Positions 23,353 through 32,267 of a stretch of 64,000 bases of DNA are shown here, one piece after another. Under the pieces are notes generated by a model. It was not told where the DNA came from. It saw nothing but the letters and a program-made list of their open reading frames with translations, and made no database searches. The DNA comes from Streptomyces sp. CBMA152. GTDB taxonomy: Bacteria; Actinomycetota; Actinomycetes; Streptomycetales; Streptomycetaceae. Where the stretch lies: the NCBI RefSeq assembly GCF_014596475.1, contig NZ_MECJ01000033.1, positions 682,001 to 746,000 on the forward strand, read 5' to 3'. The position numbers and the translations under genes are program-made. Every line of letters starts with the position of its first letter. The stretch's first letter is position 1.

Positions 23353-24419
23353 CTGCCGGTCGCGGACTTCCAGGCGTCCACGTACTCGGTCAGGTGCGTG
23401 CTGATGTCGAGCCAGTTCGGGTCGAAGATCTCGACGCCCTGCGTCAGCTGGGCGAGCGCGGTCGCGTTGGCATCCGTGGCCTTGACGTCGCTGCGGGCCG
23501 CGAAGCCGCCGCCGATCGCGCTGACCTCCTGCTGCGCCTGCTCGGTCAGCATGAAGTCGAGCAGCTTCTTGCCGTTGGTGGTGTGCGGGGCTTTGTCGAC
23601 GAGACCGGCGGCGTACGGCAGCGCGAAGGTGGTGGGCTTGCCGGGGCCGGTCGCCGGGAACCAGATGCCGAGGTTGGGCATGGTCTTGGCCTGGGCGTAG
23701 TTCATCTGCACATCGCCGTTGGCGACGAGCAGCTCGCCCTTGTCGACCTTGGGCGCGAGCTTGCCGGTGGAGGCGGACGGGCCGACGTTGTTGGCCTGGA
23801 GCTTCTTCAGGTACTCCATCGCGGCCTCCTTGCCGCCGAAGTCGTGCATCGCCTTGATGACGACGGCGGTGCCGTCACCGGCGACGCCCGGGGTGGAGTA
23901 CTGGAGCTTGTTCTTGTACTTGCCGTCCAGCAGCTCCTCCCAGGTCTTGGGGGCCTGGGTGAGCTCCTTCTTGTTGTAGACGAAGCCGAAGTAGTTGTTG
24001 ACGACGGCCGTCCACTTGCCCTTGGAGTTCTTCTGCGGGTCCGGCACCTTGTCGGCGCCGGCCGGTACGTACGACTGCAACAGGCCCTTGGCATCGGCCT
24101 GCTGGATGAACGGCGGCAGCGTGACCAGCACGTCGGCCTGCGTGTTGGACTTCTCGCGGACGGCGCGCTGCACCATCTCGCCCGAGCCGCCCTCGACGTA
24201 CTTGACCTTGATGCCGGTCTTCGCCTCGAAGTCCTTGAAGACCTTGTCGTACCAGCCGTCGCCCTTCTCGCCCTTGAGGCCGTCGGCGCTGTAGACGGTG
24301 ACGACCTTCTCGTCCGCCTTGGAGTCGGCGGAGGAGGAGCCGCCGCAGGCGGAGAGGGTGGCGGCGAGGACGAGGCTGCCGGTCACGGCGGCGAGCGGCT
24401 TGAGCGGGCTTGTGCGCAT
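23349..24419 (-). CDS. phnS: 2-Aminoethylphosphonate ABC transporter, solute-binding lipoprotein
   Basis: A 356-residue iron/aminophosphonate-type binding protein. It has a signal peptide with lipobox LSACGG and the type-2 SBP motifs VVTVYSADGL, GKWTAVVNNYFGFVYNK, TPGVAGDGTAV and LPYAAGLVDKAPHTTNGKKL. It captures 2-aminoethylphosphonate (AEP) for PhnTUV. It is last in the minus-strand operon, 31 bases after phnV. Its C-terminus runs into a 27-bp tandem repeat. Confidence 0.85.
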   Translation of the reverse strand: MRTSPLKPLAAVTGSLVLAATLSACGGSSSADSKADEKVVTVYSADGLKGEKGDGWYDKVFKDFEAKTGIKVKYVEGGSGEMVQRAVREKSNTQADVLVTLPPFIQQADAKGLLQSYVPAGADKVPDPQKNSKGKWTAVVNNYFGFVYNKKELTQAPKTWEELLDGKYKNKLQYSTPGVAGDGTAVVIKAMHDFGGKEAAMEYLKKLQANNVGPSASTGKLAPKVDKGELLVANGDVQMNYAQAKTMPNLGIWFPATGPGKPTTFALPYAAGLVDKAPHTTNGKKLLDFMLTEQAQQEVSAIGGGFAARSDVKATDANATALAQLTQGVEIFDPNWLDISTHLTEYVDAWKSATGS

Positions 24420-24450
24420 GGCGTTTCGAACTCCTGTTGTCTGAAGCCTG

Positions 24451-25248
24451 TTATCTGAAGCGGGCTTTGGTACGGATACGGGAGACCGCGAGCAGGACGA
24501 GCAGCGTCGTGCCCATGAGGACCACGGCGACGGCCGCGCCGGTGAAGAGCGAGCCACGGTCGGTGGCCGCGAAGATCTGTACGGGCAGGGGCGTCCAGTC
24601 CGGTGGGTAGAGCATCATCGTGGCGCTCAACTCGCCCATGGACAGGGCGAAGCAGAGCCCGGCGGCCGCGGTCAGGGACGGCAGCAGAAGCGGCAGCCTG
24701 ACCCGCCACAGGACGTACGCGGGCCGGGCGCCGAGGCTGGCCGCGGCCTGCTCGTACATCGGGTCCAGACGCACGATGGCGGCCGAAACCGACTGGTAGG
24801 CAAACGCCGTGACAAGAACGGTGTGCGCGAGGATCACGATCCAGCGCGTTCCGTTGAGCAGGACCGGCGGTTTGGAGAACGCGACCAGGACCGCGAGCCC
24901 CACGACCACCGAGGGCACGGCGACGGGCAGCACGAACAGCGCATCCATCGCCCGCTTGCCGCGCTTGCCCAGCGAGGCGGCGGCCAGCGCCGCCCACGCC
25001 CCGACGGTCAGCGCCAGCAGGCTGGCCGAGACGGCCGTGACCAGGCTGGTGGTGAGCGCCTGGAGCGAGTCGCCGGTGGTGGCCGCGTCGTAGTGGGAGG
25101 TGGTGAAGCCGGACGGGAACGCGCCCGACCAGTTGGTCGCGAACGACGCGGCGACGATGACGAGCAGTGGCAGCGCGAAGATCGGCAGGAACAGGACGAA
25201 GAAGACGGTCCAGGTGGCCCAGCGGCCGCCCCGGCTATGCACCAACAC
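24451..25248 (-). CDS. phnV: 2-Aminoethylphosphonate ABC transporter permease PhnV
   Basis: A 265-residue permease with six predicted TM helices and an EAA loop (YEQAAASLGARPAYVLWRVR). The GTG start at 25248 lies inside the end of phnU (14-base overlap). The presence of two unlike permeases plus PhnS and PhnT matches the AEP transporter of TIGR03255 type. Confidence 0.83.
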   Translation of the reverse strand: MLVHSRGGRWATWTVFFVLFLPIFALPLLVIVAASFATNWSGAFPSGFTTSHYDAATTGDSLQALTTSLVTAVSASLLALTVGAWAALAAASLGKRGKRAMDALFVLPVAVPSVVVGLAVLVAFSKPPVLLNGTRWIVILAHTVLVTAFAYQSVSAAIVRLDPMYEQAAASLGARPAYVLWRVRLPLLLPSLTAAAGLCFALSMGELSATMMLYPPDWTPLPVQIFAATDRGSLFTGAAVAVVLMGTTLLVLLAVSRIRTKARFR

Positions 25249-26176
25249 GTCGGCTCACCACCCGGTAGAGGCCGTAGAGGCCCACGGAGATCGCGATGTT
25301 GACGACGGCGACGACACAGGCGGCCGGGTAGTCCGACTCCAGGATCGCCTTGCTGTAGACGAGCATGGGGAGGGTGGTGACCCCTTTCGCCCCGGTGAAG
25401 AGCACGATGCCGAACTCGTTGAGACACATGACGAGGACGAGCGAGCCGCCGGCGGCGAGCGCGGGCAGCGCCTCGGGCAGGATCACCCGCCGCACGATCC
25501 GGGCGGGCCGCGCGCCGAGCGACGACGCCACCTCCAGCTGTGCGGTGTCCAGTTGGGAGAACGCGGCGAGCAGCGGCCGCATCACGAAGGGCGTGAAGTA
25601 CGTGATCTCCGCGAGCAGTACGCCCCAGGGGGTGGTCAGGAACTGGAACGGCCCGCTGTGCGCACCGGTCACATCCGTCCACATCCCGTTGGCCATACCG
25701 ACCGTGCCGTAGATGAACAGCAGCGCGAGCGTGATCAGGAACGACGGGAAGGAGAGGAAGACGTCGATGAACCGCGCGACGGCCTTTCCGCCGGGGAACG
25801 GGACGAAGGCGATGACGAGGGCGAGGACGAATCCGAGCACCAGGCACCCAGCCGTGGCGCCTGTGGCGAGCCACACCGTGGTGGTGAGCGCGTCCCGGAA
25901 CGCGTGGGACGCGAAGACGTCGGTGTACGGGGCCAGCGACATCCCGTCGGAGCCGTCGGGGGTCAGTGACTGTCGTACGACGAGGACGAGGGGGTAGAGG
26001 AAGGTGAGTCCGAGGACGAGGACGGGGGGAAGCGCCCACAGCGCCTTGGGCAGGCGTGGCCGAGCCCGTTTATCCCCCTCCTCCCGTTGTGGGCAGGCGT
26101 TCCGCACGGCGGAACGGGTGGGCACAACCCCCGGTCCCGGGTGCCCGGACACTGTGGGGCGCGTCGGATTACCCAT
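25235..26176 (-). CDS. phnU: 2-Aminoethylphosphonate ABC transporter permease PhnU
   Basis: A 313-residue permease. About 40 polar residues precede the first TM helix (LPPVLVLGLTFLYPLVLVVR); six helices in all; the EAA loop is LEVASSLGARPARIVRRVIL. The ATG at 26176 overlaps the phnT stop by 8 bases. The extended N-terminus (PGPGVVPTRSAVRNACPQRE) might be untranslated if a later start is used, but none is clearly better. Confidence 0.83.
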   Translation of the reverse strand: MGNPTRPTVSGHPGPGVVPTRSAVRNACPQREEGDKRARPRLPKALWALPPVLVLGLTFLYPLVLVVRQSLTPDGSDGMSLAPYTDVFASHAFRDALTTTVWLATGATAGCLVLGFVLALVIAFVPFPGGKAVARFIDVFLSFPSFLITLALLFIYGTVGMANGMWTDVTGAHSGPFQFLTTPWGVLLAEITYFTPFVMRPLLAAFSQLDTAQLEVASSLGARPARIVRRVILPEALPALAAGGSLVLVMCLNEFGIVLFTGAKGVTTLPMLVYSKAILESDYPAACVVAVVNIAISVGLYGLYRVVSRRVGA

Positions 26177-27218
26177 TCCCGACCCCTGCGGAGAGCAGCA
26201 CCGCGTCCTCCGCCGCGAAGTGCAGCGTGACCTCGTCGCCCAGCGCAGGCGTCGCGCGCAGCTCGCGCAGGTCCGCCTTGATGCGGTGACCGGCCACGTC
26301 CACGTACAGGCGATGCGTGGAGCCGCGCCACTGGACCTCGGCGATCCGCCCGCGCAGGGCGTTGGGGCCGTCCCCGAGCCCGACCAGGTGCGGCCGTACG
26401 CACAGCGTGGCCGACGCCCCCACCGCGACCTCGTCCGTGGCGACCGCGAGCGAGGTCCCGCCGAACGACACGTACCCCGAACCGACCCGCACCGGCAGCA
26501 GATTGGCGTTGCCGACGAACGACGCGGTGAACTCGGTACGCGGGCGCCGATAGAGGTCCTGCGGCGTGCCGCAGTCCCGCAGCCGGGCCCGGTCCATCAC
26601 GGCGATACGGTCGGCCAGGGTCAGCGCCTCGACCTGGTCGTGGGTGACGTACAGGATCGAGACGTCCGGCAACTCGCGGTGCAGCCGGGCGAGTTCGGTG
26701 AGCATGCCGGAGCGCAGTTGGGCGTCGAGTGCCGACAGCGGCTCGTCGAGGAGCAGTACGCCCGGCCGGATGGCCAGCGCCCGCGCGATGGCGACGCGCT
26801 GCTGCTGGCCGCCGGAGAGCTCGCGCGGATAGCGCCGCGCGTACGCCGACATCCCGGTCATCTCCAGCGCCTCGGCGACCCGTCCGGGGATCTCGGCCCG
26901 GGGCGCCTTCTGGGCGCGCAGCCCGAACGCGACGTTGTCGGCGACCCGCATGTGCGGGAAGAGCGCGTACTGCTGCACGACCATGCCGATGCCCCGCCGG
27001 TGCGGCGGCAGCGCGGTGACGTCCCGGCCGCCGATGAACACCCGCCCGGCGGCGGGCCGCACGAACCCGGCGACGGCCCGCAGCGCGGTGGTCTTGCCGG
27101 ACCCGGACGGCCCGAGCAGCGCCATGACCTCGCCGGGCTCGACGGTGAGGTCGAGCGAGTCGAGGACGGTGTTCCCGTCGTAGACGACGCTGACCCCGTC
27201 GAACCGTATGCCGGTCAT
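26169..27218 (-). CDS. phnT: 2-Aminoethylphosphonate ABC transporter ATPase PhnT
   Basis: A 349-residue ABC ATPase: Walker A GPSGSGKT (about 36-43), signature LSGGQQQR, Walker B VLLLDE, H-loop YVTHD, and a C-terminal TOBE regulatory domain (about 240-345). ATG overlaps the preceding stop (ATGA). It powers AEP uptake through PhnUV. Confidence 0.85.
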   Translation of the reverse strand: MTGIRFDGVSVVYDGNTVLDSLDLTVEPGEVMALLGPSGSGKTTALRAVAGFVRPAAGRVFIGGRDVTALPPHRRGIGMVVQQYALFPHMRVADNVAFGLRAQKAPRAEIPGRVAEALEMTGMSAYARRYPRELSGGQQQRVAIARALAIRPGVLLLDEPLSALDAQLRSGMLTELARLHRELPDVSILYVTHDQVEALTLADRIAVMDRARLRDCGTPQDLYRRPRTEFTASFVGNANLLPVRVGSGYVSFGGTSLAVATDEVAVGASATLCVRPHLVGLGDGPNALRGRIAEVQWRGSTHRLYVDVAGHRIKADLRELRATPALGDEVTLHFAAEDAVLLSAGVGNG

Positions 27219-27895
27219 GAGCTTTCCGCCCGCGCGATGAGGTCCGGCAGCTCGGCCACCGAGCCGAGCACGTCGGTCGCCCCCGCCGCCCGCAGCGCGG
27301 CCTCGTCATGGGCGCCGGTCAGCACCCCGGCGACGATGCCCGCGCCGGAACGCACCCCGCTGAGCACGTCGTACGAGGTGTCACCGGCCACCGCGATCTC
27401 CCGCACCCCGTCCACCGCGCCTGTGCGCAGGAACGCCGCGAGCACCATGTCCGGGTACGGCCGCCCCCGGCCCCCCGCGTCCGCCGGGCACAGGGTGAGA
27501 TCGACGAGGTCGCGCCAGCCGAGCGCGCCGAGGATGGCGTCCTGGGTGACCCGGGCGAATCCGGTGGTCAGGACGACCGTGCGCCCTTCGGCCCGCAGCC
27601 GCTCGATCGCCTCGCGGGCGCCGGGCAGCGCGGCGATCCTGCCGCCCGCGACGAGCTCCCCGTACGCCTGCTCGAAGGCGGTGTTCGCGGTCTGCGCCCG
27701 CTCCTCGGTGCCGAACAGATGCCGGAAGACGGAGATCTTGGACTCGCCCATGGTGGCGCGGACGTAGTCGACCATCGTGTCCGGATCCTCGCCGAGCCGC
27801 CGGGCGGCGGCCGCGAAGGCCTGCTCGACGAGCCCGCCGTCGGCGACGGTGGTGCCCGCCATGTCAAGAACGACCAGCTTGTACGCAGTACTCAT
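27215..27895 (-). CDS. Phosphonatase-type HAD hydrolase (phosphonoacetaldehyde hydrolase-like)
   Basis: A 226-residue HAD enzyme. The nucleophile Asp11 is in LDMAGTT, with Ala at +2 as in phosphonatases in place of the usual Asp. Cap residue Lys53 in MGESK matches the Schiff-base lysine of PhnX (MGxxK). Both features point to C-P bond cleavage of phosphonoacetaldehyde to acetaldehyde and phosphate. It belongs to the TIGR03351-like branch rather than classical PhnX. Start ATG at 27895, 14 bases past the oxidase stop. It overlaps phnT (ATGA). Confidence 0.78.
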   Translation of the reverse strand: MSTAYKLVVLDMAGTTVADGGLVEQAFAAAARRLGEDPDTMVDYVRATMGESKISVFRHLFGTEERAQTANTAFEQAYGELVAGGRIAALPGAREAIERLRAEGRTVVLTTGFARVTQDAILGALGWRDLVDLTLCPADAGGRGRPYPDMVLAAFLRTGAVDGVREIAVAGDTSYDVLSGVRSGAGIVAGVLTGAHDEAALRAAGATDVLGSVAELPDLIARAESS

Positions 27896-27909
27896 GTCAC
27901 TCAACTCCC

Positions 27910-29031
27910 TTACCAGCCCAGCTCGTTCGCGGTCCGCTCGGCGATCGCCGGGGAGCAGGTCATACCGCGCCCGCCCGGCCCGGTCACCAGCCACACCCCG
28001 TCGCGCACCTGCTGGCGGTGGACGACGCGGGAGGTGTCGGTGCACTGCGCGTACACCCCGGCCCACCGGTGGCGGACCTTCGGCATCGGGCGGCCGAGGA
28101 AGGACTCGACGACCCGCGCCAGATGCTCGTACGGCTCCTCGACGACGTCGAAGGCGAAGGGGTGCTCGTACTCGTGCGTGTCGCCGATCGTCAGCCCGCC
28201 GTCCGCGCGCTGCACCATCAGGAGCTGCATCTTGTGCGCGGCGGCCGTCGGATCCTGCGCCTGGCCCGCGTTGAGCGCGTCGAGCGCGCCGCTCGCGTAC
28301 GCCGGGTAGTAGCGGAAGCTGTCGGCGTCGGCGACGGACGTGGTCAGCGTCTCGCCGAGCGGCTCGGTCTGCATCATCTGCAGCCGTACGCGACGGACGG
28401 GCAGGTCGGGCACGAGCTCGCGCACGAGCCCGCCGAGCCACGCACCCGTACACAGGACGACGACGTCGCCGGTGTGGGTGTCGCCGTGATCGTCGCGGAC
28501 AGCATTCTCGCCGATGACCTCACGGACTTCCCGCCCACCGAGGAAGGTGTACCGCCCGGACGCAAACAGCGCCTTCTTGAGCGCGAGTTGGGCGGTACGG
28601 GGTTCGACGGCGGCATCGCGCTCGCACCACAGGGCGGCGACGAAGTCACCACGCAGCGCGGGGTTGACGGCCCGCGCCTCGTCGGCGGTGAGCAGCTTGT
28701 AGCCCCGGGCGGCAGCGTCCTCGCGCGCCAACGCGGCTTCGGCGACGGCGAGTTCGAGGTCGTTACGTACGGGGGTGAGCGAGCCACAGGCCCGGAACCC
28801 CAGCTCCGGCACCCGCTCCCCGATGCCCTCCCACAGCTCCCGGGCCCGCAGAGCGGTGTCCAACTCCTCACCCCCGGCGCGGCCACTGACCCATATCTGC
28901 CCGAAGTTACGCAGGGAAGCCCCGCGCGCCTCGCTCTCGCGCTCGATCTGTACGACCTCGTGGCCGCGTTCCACTGCGTGCCAGGCGTGCATGGTTCCCA
29001 CCACGCCGGCTCCAACGACGATGACTCTCAC
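27910..29031 (-). CDS. FAD-dependent amine oxidoreductase of aminophosphonate clusters (TIGR03364-like)
   Basis: A 373-residue flavoprotein. GTG start at 29031 (RVIVVGAGVVGTMHAWHAVE gives the dinucleotide-binding GxGxxG and following helix). It has DAO-family features such as LRNFGQIW, a long substrate domain, and a C-terminal GRGMTCSPAIAE. Found beside AEP transport and a phosphonatase, with no PhnW transaminase, it probably oxidises AEP (or its N-methyl form) to phosphonoacetaldehyde. That reaction is inferred from family context. It is the first gene of the operon. Confidence 0.78.
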   Translation of the reverse strand: MRVIVVGAGVVGTMHAWHAVERGHEVVQIERESEARGASLRNFGQIWVSGRAGGEELDTALRARELWEGIGERVPELGFRACGSLTPVRNDLELAVAEAALAREDAAARGYKLLTADEARAVNPALRGDFVAALWCERDAAVEPRTAQLALKKALFASGRYTFLGGREVREVIGENAVRDDHGDTHTGDVVVLCTGAWLGGLVRELVPDLPVRRVRLQMMQTEPLGETLTTSVADADSFRYYPAYASGALDALNAGQAQDPTAAAHKMQLLMVQRADGGLTIGDTHEYEHPFAFDVVEEPYEHLARVVESFLGRPMPKVRHRWAGVYAQCTDTSRVVHRQQVRDGVWLVTGPGGRGMTCSPAIAERTANELGW

Positions 29032-29106
29032 GCGGTGAACAGTCCTCGGGGCGGGTGGACCAAAGGGGTCCACCCGCCGACGGGACGGTGAACGCCCCTT
29101 CAAGTT

Positions 29107-29118
29107 TGGCCTAGACCC
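29107..29118. promoter_or_regulatory. DasR/HutC-type operator before the aminophosphonate operon
   Basis: TGGCCTAGACCC matches the DasR-family core TGGTCTAGACCA at 10 of 12 positions and lies 76 bases upstream of the oxidase start. A regulator of the same HutC/DasR class is encoded at 29280-30044. -10-like elements (CATAAC, TATAAC on the minus strand) lie close by. Confidence 0.5.
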
Positions 29119-29154
29119 GTTATGGTTCTGTTATACAAAGTGGCTGGCCCTACA

Positions 29155-29271
29155 AGGGGCGCGGGGAACTGCGCGAGCAACCCAGCGCGATCCGCAGACA
29201 GCACGGCACAGCACCCCCCACCTCCTAGGAGCGCGGGGAACTGCGCGACCAGCCACAACGCACCCGCTGAC
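29155..29271 (-). repeat. Dispersed intergenic repeat, copies 4 and 5
   Basis: Two copies in the same orientation at 29155-29198 and 29227-29271, separated by 28 bases. They fill the gap between the GntR gene 3' end and the aminophosphonate operon promoter. Confidence 0.8.
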
Positions 29272-29279
29272 GAAAACGG

Positions 29280-30044
29280 CTACACCGCACCGCCCAGATG
29301 CGTGGTGAACGAGAACCGATCCCCCCGATAAAGCGTCCGCACCCGCTCCAGCGGCAACCCCGCCGTATCCCGGGAAACCCGATGAATCAGCAACATCGGC
29401 AACGCAGGCGGCGTACCAATCAGCAACGCCTCCCGCGGAGTAGCAAGTACGGTCTCGATCCGCTCATCCGCGTCCCCGAAGGCAATCCCGAGCCGGTCAT
29501 GCAGATACGCATAGAACGACGAGTCCGGCTCGAACTCAACATCCAGACGCGGCACCCGCCCCACCGACACGTACGTACTCTCCAACCCCATCCGCTCATC
29601 GTCCGCGAGCAGCACACGCTCCATGTGCCACACAGGCTCCCCCCGCGAGAGACCCGTCTCGGCGGCCAGCGCGGCCGGGCACGGGAACCGGTCGAGGGAA
29701 ATCAGCGCGCGCCCCGGACGACGCCCCTGCCGACGTACGCCCTCCGTATAGCTCGCGAGCGAGAGTGGCTGCTCCAGCTTCGGGCCCGCGACCACCGTCC
29801 CGCGCCCCTGCCGCCGCAGCCGTCCTTCGAGCAGCAGCTCGCGCAGCGCCTGGCGCACGGTCTCGCGGGCGACCTCGTACTGTACGGCGAGATCGCGTTC
29901 GGTCGGCAGCAGCCCGCCCTCCCCCAACTCGTCGATGAGCGCGGCCACTTGGGCCTTGACGGCGTAGTACTTGGGGATGCGCCCGTGCTCGGGGATGCCG
30001 GAGCGGACGGGGGCGCCGGGGGCTTGATCGTTCGGGTAGTCCAC
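29280..30044 (-). CDS. GntR-family regulator, HutC/DasR subfamily
   Basis: A 254-residue regulator with a winged helix (about 25-90: YAVKAQVAALIDELGEGGLL, ARETVRQALRELLLEGRLRR) and a UTRA effector domain (about 95-250: SLASYTEGVRRQGRRPG, WHMERVLLADDERMGLESTY, VRTLYRGDRFSF). The layout and several strings are close to DasR, so its operator should resemble TGGTCTAGACCA, as seen at 29107. Probably represses the aminophosphonate operon and is released by a phosphonate or phosphate-sugar. GTG start lacks a ribosome site, so possibly leaderless. Confidence 0.82.
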   Translation of the reverse strand: MDYPNDQAPGAPVRSGIPEHGRIPKYYAVKAQVAALIDELGEGGLLPTERDLAVQYEVARETVRQALRELLLEGRLRRQGRGTVVAGPKLEQPLSLASYTEGVRRQGRRPGRALISLDRFPCPAALAAETGLSRGEPVWHMERVLLADDERMGLESTYVSVGRVPRLDVEFEPDSSFYAYLHDRLGIAFGDADERIETVLATPREALLIGTPPALPMLLIHRVSRDTAGLPLERVRTLYRGDRFSFTTHLGGAV

Positions 30045-30128
30045 GAGGGGGATGTTCGCACGGGAAGGTACGTGCGCCTCAGCCGCGCCGAAGCTGTCGG
30101 CGCCGAAGCCGTCGGCGCGGACACCGGC

Positions 30129-30920
30129 TCAGCGGCGCCGAAGACGCAGCCTCCGCGACCCGATCACCAGCGCCCCACCACCGAGAACCAGCCCCCCGGC
30201 CACAGCCCCGGGCACGACGGGCGAACCGGTCCCGGTCTCGGCCAGCTCGTCGAAGTCGTCCAGGTCGTCCTGGTCACCCAGCCCGGCCAGTTCAGGCGCA
30301 CGCGGCGTCACCGCACCCGGCGGCGCGATCCCGAACCGGTACCCGCCGGACTCCCCGACCCACTCCCCGCTGTCGCCCCGCCGCTGCACGACCGCCGCGT
30401 TCACGGTGACCTGGTTGGCCCGGGTGTCGGCGGTGAAGCCGAGCCGGACCTTGATCGTGACGGTCTGCCGCGCGCCGATCACGAACCCGGGGAACCCGTC
30501 GTCGAAGACCCCGATGTGCTCGTCCTCGTCCGTGCGCTCGAACGGAACGGGGTGCGGGCGCCCGGCCGCCGTATCGAAGAACTCCATCTTGGCCTGGGAG
30601 TTCTTGAGCGTCCGGTCCCGGTCGACGAGGACGACGACGGGGTGGATGTTGCGGCAGGTGCGGGCGGTGGTGTTGGTGAGGTCGACGTACCAGACCTGGG
30701 CGCCGTCACCGGGGTGGTACTCGGCGGGCCCGCCGTGGATCCGGGTGTCGAACGGGAAGTCGCGACCGTCCTTGTCCCCGCACACCGGCTGGTTGGCGGC
30801 GAAGAGCGAGGCGTGCCCGTGCCGGCCGCGCGGCTCGCTCTCGTCGGCCGTCGCGGCGGAGGTCCCGGACAGGGCCGTGGCCGCGGTCATTCCGATGGCG
30901 AGGGCGTTGCGCAGTCGCAT
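30129..30920 (-). CDS. Wall-anchored secreted protein with LAETG sorting signal
   Basis: A 263-residue protein: signal peptide (1-25), an extracellular beta domain (about 30-200), a linker rich in Asp, then LAETG at 226-230, a TM helix and a tail RRLRLRRR. LAxTG is the recognition motif of Streptomyces class E sortases, one of which is encoded at 38454-39194. The ATG at 30920 follows AAGG. Function unknown; similar proteins contribute to surface or aerial structures. Confidence 0.75.
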   Translation of the reverse strand: MRLRNALAIGMTAATALSGTSAATADESEPRGRHGHASLFAANQPVCGDKDGRDFPFDTRIHGGPAEYHPGDGAQVWYVDLTNTTARTCRNIHPVVVLVDRDRTLKNSQAKMEFFDTAAGRPHPVPFERTDEDEHIGVFDDGFPGFVIGARQTVTIKVRLGFTADTRANQVTVNAAVVQRRGDSGEWVGESGGYRFGIAPPGAVTPRAPELAGLGDQDDLDDFDELAETGTGSPVVPGAVAGGLVLGGGALVIGSRRLRLRRR

Positions 30921-31074
30921 GAGGAGCCTTTGCTGGTCGCAGGCGTTCGTGCCTCCGGACCCTGCCACGCGCGCGCGAAGCCTCACCGCCGCCACGCCCG
31001 CCGCCGACGGATCGGCCCCGCGAATCCACCTGATCAGCCCAATATCGTCCTGTCGGACAGTTATATGGCGTCGC

Positions 31075-32211
31075 CTATCCGGCGTCGCCCGCGAGTCGCT
31101 GCCCCGGCCCCGCCGCCCCATGCCCGAACACCGGCCCCAGGATCAGCCTCGCGGCACCCTCCGCCACCGCGTGCGGGCCGCCCGGGGTCACCGAGACCGG
31201 GATCGCGCGGGCGTCGCCGCCGCCCCGGCGGGCGCGTTCTTCCAGGACGGCCCGTACGCCGCGTACGAAACTGTCCGGCGCGCCCATGACCGTACGGCCG
31301 CCGAGCAGGACGCGGTCGATGTCGAGCAGGCCGACGAGGTTCGCGGCGCCGACGCCCAGGAAGCGGGCGGCGGCCGCGATGTCGCCGCGCGCCACGGACG
31401 ACAGGCACAGCGCCTCGATGCAGCCGCGCGCCCCGCAGCCGCAGGCCGGGCCGCCGAGCAGGATGGTCTGGTGGCCGAACTCGCCCGCGCCCGTCCGCGA
31501 GCCGCGCAGCAGGGTGCCGTCGAGGACGAGACCCGCGCCCAGGCCCGTACCGAGATGCAGATACGCGAAGGAGTCGGCCGGGCCGCGCAGGGCGAGGCCG
31601 AGGGCCGCCGCGTTGGTGTCCTTGTCGAGGACGACCGGCAGGCCGAGGCGGTCGGCGAGCGCGTCGCGCAGCGGGAAGCCGTTCCACAGGGGGAAGCCGG
31701 TGACGCGGTGGAGCACGCCGGTGTGGTGGTCGAGCGGGCCGGGGCTGGCGACGCCGACGCCGAGCACCCGGCGGCCACCGATGAGCGATTCGGCCTCGCG
31801 GGCGGCGGCCTCGACGACCGTGTCGTGGCCCGCGCCGAAGTCGAGCGGCACGGTCCGCACGCCGACCAGCGTGCCCGCCAGGTCGACCAGGACGGCGGTG
31901 AGCTCGTCGCGGTCGAGGTGCAGTCCTATCGCGTGTCCGGCGGACGGCACCAGTTTGAGCACCGTGCGCGGCTTGCCGCCGGTCGAGGCGCGGCGGCCCG
32001 CCTCGGTCGCCGTGCCCTCCGCCCGCAGCCGCGCGGTGATCTTGCTGACGGCCTGCGGGGTGAGCCCGGTCCGCTCGGCGAGCTCCAGTCTGCTGATCCC
32101 GGCGTCCCCGGCCGTGCGCAGCAGATCGAGCACCAGCGCGGCGTTGTGGCTGCGCAGGGCCGGCAGATTGGCTCCCGAGGTTCCCGATGCTCTCGGGTTA
32201 CTCCTGTTCAC
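31075..32211 (-). CDS. ROK-family transcriptional regulator
   Basis: A 378-residue protein. N-terminal winged helix (about 18-75: LRSHNAALVLDLLRTAGDAG, LTPQAVSKITARLRAEG) and a ROK sugar-kinase-like domain with DxGGT-derived DRDELTAVLVD, ASPGPLDHH, zinc motif CGCGARGCIEALC. The ATP-binding glycines are partly retained, but as a repressor it likely senses a sugar without phosphorylating it. GTG start. Divergent from the oxidoreductase pair at 32268, which it probably regulates. Confidence 0.82.
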   Translation of the reverse strand: MNRSNPRASGTSGANLPALRSHNAALVLDLLRTAGDAGISRLELAERTGLTPQAVSKITARLRAEGTATEAGRRASTGGKPRTVLKLVPSAGHAIGLHLDRDELTAVLVDLAGTLVGVRTVPLDFGAGHDTVVEAAAREAESLIGGRRVLGVGVASPGPLDHHTGVLHRVTGFPLWNGFPLRDALADRLGLPVVLDKDTNAAALGLALRGPADSFAYLHLGTGLGAGLVLDGTLLRGSRTGAGEFGHQTILLGGPACGCGARGCIEALCLSSVARGDIAAAARFLGVGAANLVGLLDIDRVLLGGRTVMGAPDSFVRGVRAVLEERARRGGGDARAIPVSVTPGGPHAVAEGAARLILGPVFGHGAAGPGQRLAGDAG

Positions 32212-32267
32212 ACCTCCATTGTCTCCTGCGCTTGCACTTTGACAACAGCGTTGCTTAAGTGGGACGC
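32212..32267. promoter_or_regulatory. Overlapping divergent promoters of the ROK and oxidoreductase genes
   Basis: Plus strand: TTGCAC (32232-32237), 17 bases, TTAAGT (32255-32260), seven bases, ATG 32268. Minus strand: TTGTCA (32245-32240), 16 bases, GACAAT (32223-32218), six bases, GTG 32211. Both should give leaderless mRNAs. CAACAGCGTTG (32243-32253) is a palindrome in the shared region, a good ROK-type operator candidate. Confidence 0.6.
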
